This document shows, one piece after another, positions 60,101-64,000 of a stretch of DNA of 64,000 nt. The stretch lies in assembly GCA_964020085.1 (NCBI GenBank), contig OZ026601.1, forward strand, positions 32,045,848-32,109,847, written 5' to 3'. Position 1 is the first letter of the stretch; each line of letters starts with the position of its first letter. The position numbers and the translations under genes were made by a program. The DNA is from Micromussa lordhowensis. Taxonomy: Eukaryota > Cnidaria > Anthozoa > Scleractinia > Lobophylliidae. The notes beneath the pieces were generated by a model. The model was given only the letters and a program-made list of their open reading frames with translations, made no database searches and was not told the origin of the DNA.

Positions 60101-63100
60101 ACGCATGAACTCAGGTGGACTGGTTTGTGTCAACTATGAACAACAAAATTGCTGTCTATTATGTGCAATAAATCATCTACACATAGTAATATTATGGATG
60201 GTCAATTTTTCTTAGAATGAACAGAGATCTATAATTATTGCTGGAAGATTGTCAAAAAATATAAATAATAAATCAGTTAACTGACATTTTATAATATGCA
60301 TGTATTCGCTACTTGCACATAACCATAATCCTTTGCGTTTTGGGGGGTAACCAGTAGAAGAAATGTATGGTATCATGACAAAAATTAGTTCGGTGAGCTC
60401 GCAAAACCAGCTAATAATGCTTAAAAATGCACCAGAATTTACCAAAATCATGATAGGAGAAATTTGTACTAGTTTATAACTAAATGTAGAGAATTTTTTT
60501 TGTCCATACATCGTCTTGTAATTTTACAGACGATGTATGGACAAAAAAAAAATTCTCTACATTTAGTTATAAACTAGTACAAATTTCTCCTATCATGATT
60601 TTGGTAAATTCTGGTGCATTTTTAAGCATTATTAGCTGGTTTTGCGAGCTTACCGAACTAATTTTTGTCATGATACCATACATTTCTTCTACTGGTTACC
60701 CCCAAAAAACACAAGGGATTATGGGTCATGTGCAAGTAGCGAATACAATGTATATGCAGATGATGAATCTTGTGTATCCATTGCTGTTGTTTAAACTCCA
60801 TAACAATAGATATCTGGGCAGTAACTAATTTGTATTTGTAGAACTTACAGATGAAAACATGAACCGTAGAATTCTTTTGTGAGTAAGGATATAAAGAGCA
60901 TTTCCAGTAGATGGATCGACCACTGGAAGCCGATGTATTTTGTATTCTACCAGTGTCCTGACAGCATCAAGGAGACTGTAAAGTAGTCAAAAAAGCAATG
61001 CAATTAAAGGCTGATCTGTTAAATAAATTAAGTAAGGTAGAAACACATCTAACAAGGTTTCTGCAGAGGCAAACCCTCAACTCATTTTCTCTACTTTATT
61101 TTAAGTGTACATGTATTAACATACTTAACGTAATGCAACAATGGAAAATCAGCTTGACACAAGATACTAATCTGGAGAGAGATCTAAGAAATTCATGACC
61201 TGATTTCCACTAAGACAAGAAGAATTGTCTGTGCTTAATGAGGAATTAACTCACTTTTAGTTCTCTACAAGTGGGGTGTGATCATAACAAGCAATGTATA
61301 GATCTGTAAAAAAAAAAACATTACCTCTGCATTGGGGATATTTTAACCAGGCCAGCTTTCAAATTGGATTGCTCAAATTCTAAGGAAAAAGAAAAGTTAT
61401 TCAGACCACAACAATAATATTTACCACTAACAGTCAGTACCTGTAACAAGTAAATGGGTTGTCTGCCGAATTAAGGAAAATATATACCATGTCTTTTCTC
61501 GGGGATTTATGGGGTGATTAACTGGGGATAAAAAATAGTCGCCTCGCAAGATTAATGTTAACATCATTATTTTGTTCACTACCTCGAAAAGCTTGGATAT
61601 CATGTTCTTCCAACTCGTCAATTTGGACCTGACAGCAAGAGAATGGTGAAATTAATTTAACAACTTCACTGAATTTAATGACTGAAATAGGTTAAAGTAA
61701 GAATTTTGAATTCAACATGAGCCTTACCAGTGGCGACTTGTAATAGTAGCGAAGAATGTTAATAAAGTCGGAAATTGTCAGCATTCCTACAGGACAAGGA
61801 AAATCATCAGTATCATCATCTTCAAATAAAAAAGAAGCTTGGAGACCACATGTCTTGACAAATTTTCTCTGCCTTGCATTTTGTGTACTTCCAAATTTCC
61901 TTTCTAGATGGGAGTAATGATAGACACGGAATTCTGAAAGACTTCTTTGGAGTTGATCCTCTGATTGCCAGCTTGTCAGATAGCAGGGAGCACTACTTGC
62001 AGGGGTTTTGTTAACGTTTTCTGCAAGGGGGCAACTGTTTTTCACGGGGCGGCAAATCTTTGAGCGGAACTGCCTTAACAGAAAAACGTTCCTCCAGACG
62101 ATCAAATCTTGTGGACAAAATCGTCCTCACAACTTGCCCAGTGCCCAGCCCTTAATGAACTCCTAGGTACTTGGCGCAACAACACACAAAGAGTTCCTGA
62201 CAGTACCCTCCTTCTAAATGATCCCCCTGCCCCTCAATCAATCTTGAAACGAAAAAAAAAAAAACACTTGGCTACAAACACTGTATGACTGCTTACCAAC
62301 AAAAGTGTGTTTGTCACTATCCCAAAGGGGAGCTGATCTCACACCTAAAATGACAATAGCAGAAAAAAATTAAAACAATAAAAAAGACAATGGCAACATG
62401 AAAATACCGGTAGCTTGGAAATAGAGGGGGAACTGTTTTTGGAATATTTGCCTCATCAGCAAGAACGGTTGAGTTTCTGATCAAGCTACAAAAACATCAG
62501 TTCTGAATATTGAAAAGGGGATGGGATGATCAACTGTTGCGAGGAATTTGAGACCAATGTATCAAAATAATACTGTTTGTGTGTTAGTTTTGCATGCTGA
62601 AATCAGGTCTTAAACAAATGTAAGGAGCCCAGCAGGCAGTATTTGTATGAGAACATCTGGTTTTTAACCTACATGTATACAATGCAATGTCTGTACTCAC
62701 CATTTGCAACCAGTGCAAAAAATGCTTTTTTCACCTAGATAGAGAAATATTATTTGATTAACAATGGTCACCCAGTTTTCATTACAGACACATAAAGCAC
62801 ATTGGGCCAGTCAGTGAAATTATTACTTCAGATACCAATGGAAAAATATAGACACAAACAAGAGCCATTACTTACCCTAAGCTTAGTGTCAAATACCACG
62901 ATCTTGGAGCTTTTTGGCATGATATCGTAGCATGTTCTGGACTTGAGGAAGTTAGTGTACATATAGTTTCCCCCCTCACCTGTTGGAAGAGAAGTAGGTA
63001 AGGGTAAAGTCTGCCTACAAGCAGAGTATCAGGGACGTCACAACCCTAACGTCATTCAAAGGCAAGATACGCCAACTCAATATAAGTGAACTTTTAGATA

Positions 63101-63791
63101 CTGGCTGCACAGGCTGAAGCCTCTGCTCTTCTTGACTTCTGTATATTTTTTACTATAAATCCCGTAATTAGATAACTGTATATTTTTACTTTATTAGATA
63201 ACTGTACATTTTTACTACAGATCCCGTAATTAGATAACTGTAGATATTTTACCTATCACTTATATAGTTTTTAGTTTGTTAATTTTCCCTAATTGGTGTC
63301 CCCAAATTAGTGAGGGATTCTTTTTCCCAAGCTAGATGGCCTCTGACACTTTAATAAAGTTTCTATTACCATTACTATTATACAAGCCAAGTGGCCCATC
63401 AGTTGCTTATCTCCAGTTTCTGTAGCATGAAGTGTCTAGGAGTATTTCTACTCCCCCTGGATGGGATACTAGTCCATCGCAGGGTTACCCCCAGCATTAA
63501 ATTTGCTGGTACCCATTTATACACTTGGGTTGAGAGAGGCACTGTGAGCAAGTGTCTTGCCCAAGAACACAACACAATGTCCTCAGCCCGGGCTCGAACC
63601 TGGACTGTTCGATCCAGAGACGAGCGCACTAACTGTGAGGCCTTCGCGCTTCTGCTCTTCATCCGCTGGAAGTAGTAAATAAATCCAGTAATGACATGAA
63701 AATCTCTTGAAATTATTCCTAAAGGTAATGCACAAAGTTTACCTGCCATTGCTTCATCTAGAAGCATATCATCGCTGTCTGATCCTCTTGC
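57140..63791 (-). CDS. PRKAG: AMP-activated protein kinase subunit gamma (5' end outside window)
   Basis: Nucleotide-sensing subunit of AMPK; binds AMP/ADP/ATP through four CBS repeats in the cytosol. Minus-strand exons: 63791-63743, 62979-62876, 62734-62701, 62344-62297, 61786-61728, 61628-61583, 61379-61325, 60975-60849, 60133-60053, 59717-59633, 59330-59293, 58563-58492, 57968-57894, 57806-57713, 57189-57140; all in phase, 338 residues seen. CBS1 runs from [20 protein letters not shown] to [13 protein letters not shown] and has [11 protein letters not shown]2 has [11 protein letters not shown] and [13 protein letters not shown]3 has [14 protein letters not shown] and YARFDVINLAAE; CBS4 has [20 protein letters not shown]. 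The His-Arg pairs contacting nucleotide phosphates (IHRLPV, VHRLVI) are present. The first seen exon ([17 protein letters not shown]) is the N-terminal tail of a gamma isoform; more lies to the right. The last exon ([16 protein letters not shown], stop) rests on splice site and phase only. Confidence 0.95.
58564..59292. other. PRKAG intron with AT-rich non-coding sequence
   Basis: 730-bp intron. It has ATTGGTT/AACCAATC motifs near 58676-58730 and 58858-58866 in opposite orientations, which may be ends of a decayed repeat. Open frames are short and I see no exon. Confidence 0.55.
60301..60747. mobile_element. Near-perfect foldback with ~217-bp arms in a PRKAG intron
   Basis: The left arm 60301-60516 and right arm about 60528-60747 are reverse complements along nearly their whole length, differing by a few substitutions and small A/G-run length changes. 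The loop is only about 11 bp (TGTAATTTTAC). The same peptide-like reading appears on both strands, which merely reflects the palindrome. No coding function. The intron lies between exons 60849-60975 and 60053-60133. Confidence 0.9.
63405..63660 (-). mobile_element. tRNA-derived SINE in the first seen PRKAG intron
   Basis: On the minus strand: AGCGCGAAGGCCTCACAG, a B-box-like GGTTCGAGCCCG, then CATTGTGTTGTGTTCTTGGG, CTGCGATGGACTAGTATCCC and AGAAATACTCCTAG. It is the same family as 46899-47232. It lies between exons 63743-63791 and 62876-62979. Confidence 0.75.
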
Positions 63792-64000
63792 CTACATGTA
63801 GAGTGATTATGAGAAAAAGTCAGAGTCAATAACATCAGGTAAGATTTTCATCTCTGAGGCAGTTTTCTAATGGATACCCTTGAGGATCTACATGGCACAT
63901 TTTAAAAATAATTAACCATTCCTGTTTATTTTCACTGGGTGTTTTCTACCTAAAACTACTATTTTGAGGGGTTTCTCTTCAATTTAAAAGTAATTTTGTA

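Noticed and set aside
60212..60828. Two similar small proteins on opposite strands
   Set aside because: The shared peptide reading is forced by the palindrome. There is no splice support and they lie inside a PRKAG intron.

Overview
The window looks like nuclear DNA of an anthozoan cnidarian, most likely a stony coral or close relative. This is inferred from intron-rich genes with GT-AG splicing, animal-only extracellular domains (EMI, EGF-like, peritrophin-type chitin-binding, VWD-C8-TIL, mucin-type Thr-rich repeats), tRNA-derived SINEs and a dense load of short foldback transposons. There is no sign of bacterial or viral gene organisation. Exon boundaries were placed by hand from splice sites and reading phase, and every junction was checked for phase continuity. 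Similarity statements rest on recognition of families, not on a search.

Layout: (1) 1-30284, minus strand: one giant secreted mucin-like gene, 5' end at about 30.3 kb and 3' end beyond the left edge. Reading order: signal peptide, split EMI domain, a 152-codon exon of unknown family, a GCC2/GCC3 cysteine module, three EGF-like domains, a chitin-binding (CBM14) domain, three VWD-C8-TIL assemblies (one with an extra TIL), a Thr-rich PTS exon of about 5.4 kb, then the start of another TIL-like domain. (2) 32404-39104, minus: mitochondrial ATP synthase subunit beta, complete, 11 exons, 541 aa. (3) 40218-47570, plus: a polypeptide N-acetylgalactosaminyltransferase most like GALNT11, complete, 7 exons, 574 aa. 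(4) 57140-63791, minus: AMP-activated protein kinase gamma subunit, 15 exons seen, 5' end beyond the right edge. ATP5F1B and GALNT11 are divergent with about 1.1 kb between start codons. GALNT11 and PRKAG converge on a 9.5 kb transposon-filled spacer.

Functionally, the mucin and the GalNAc-transferase are a natural enzyme-substrate class: GALNTs start O-glycosylation on Thr/Ser-rich mucin repeats. The sequence shows proximity only, not a functional link. ATP synthase beta and AMPK gamma are housekeeping energy genes.

The long plus-strand Val-rich reading frame over 222-5495 is an antisense shadow of the mucin PTS exon. The most unusual items are the mucin's domain order (SCO-spondin-like N terminus plus chitin-binding domain plus mucin tail) and a foldback-element family in the 50-56 kb spacer whose terminal and central palindromes differ between copies while each stays self-complementary.
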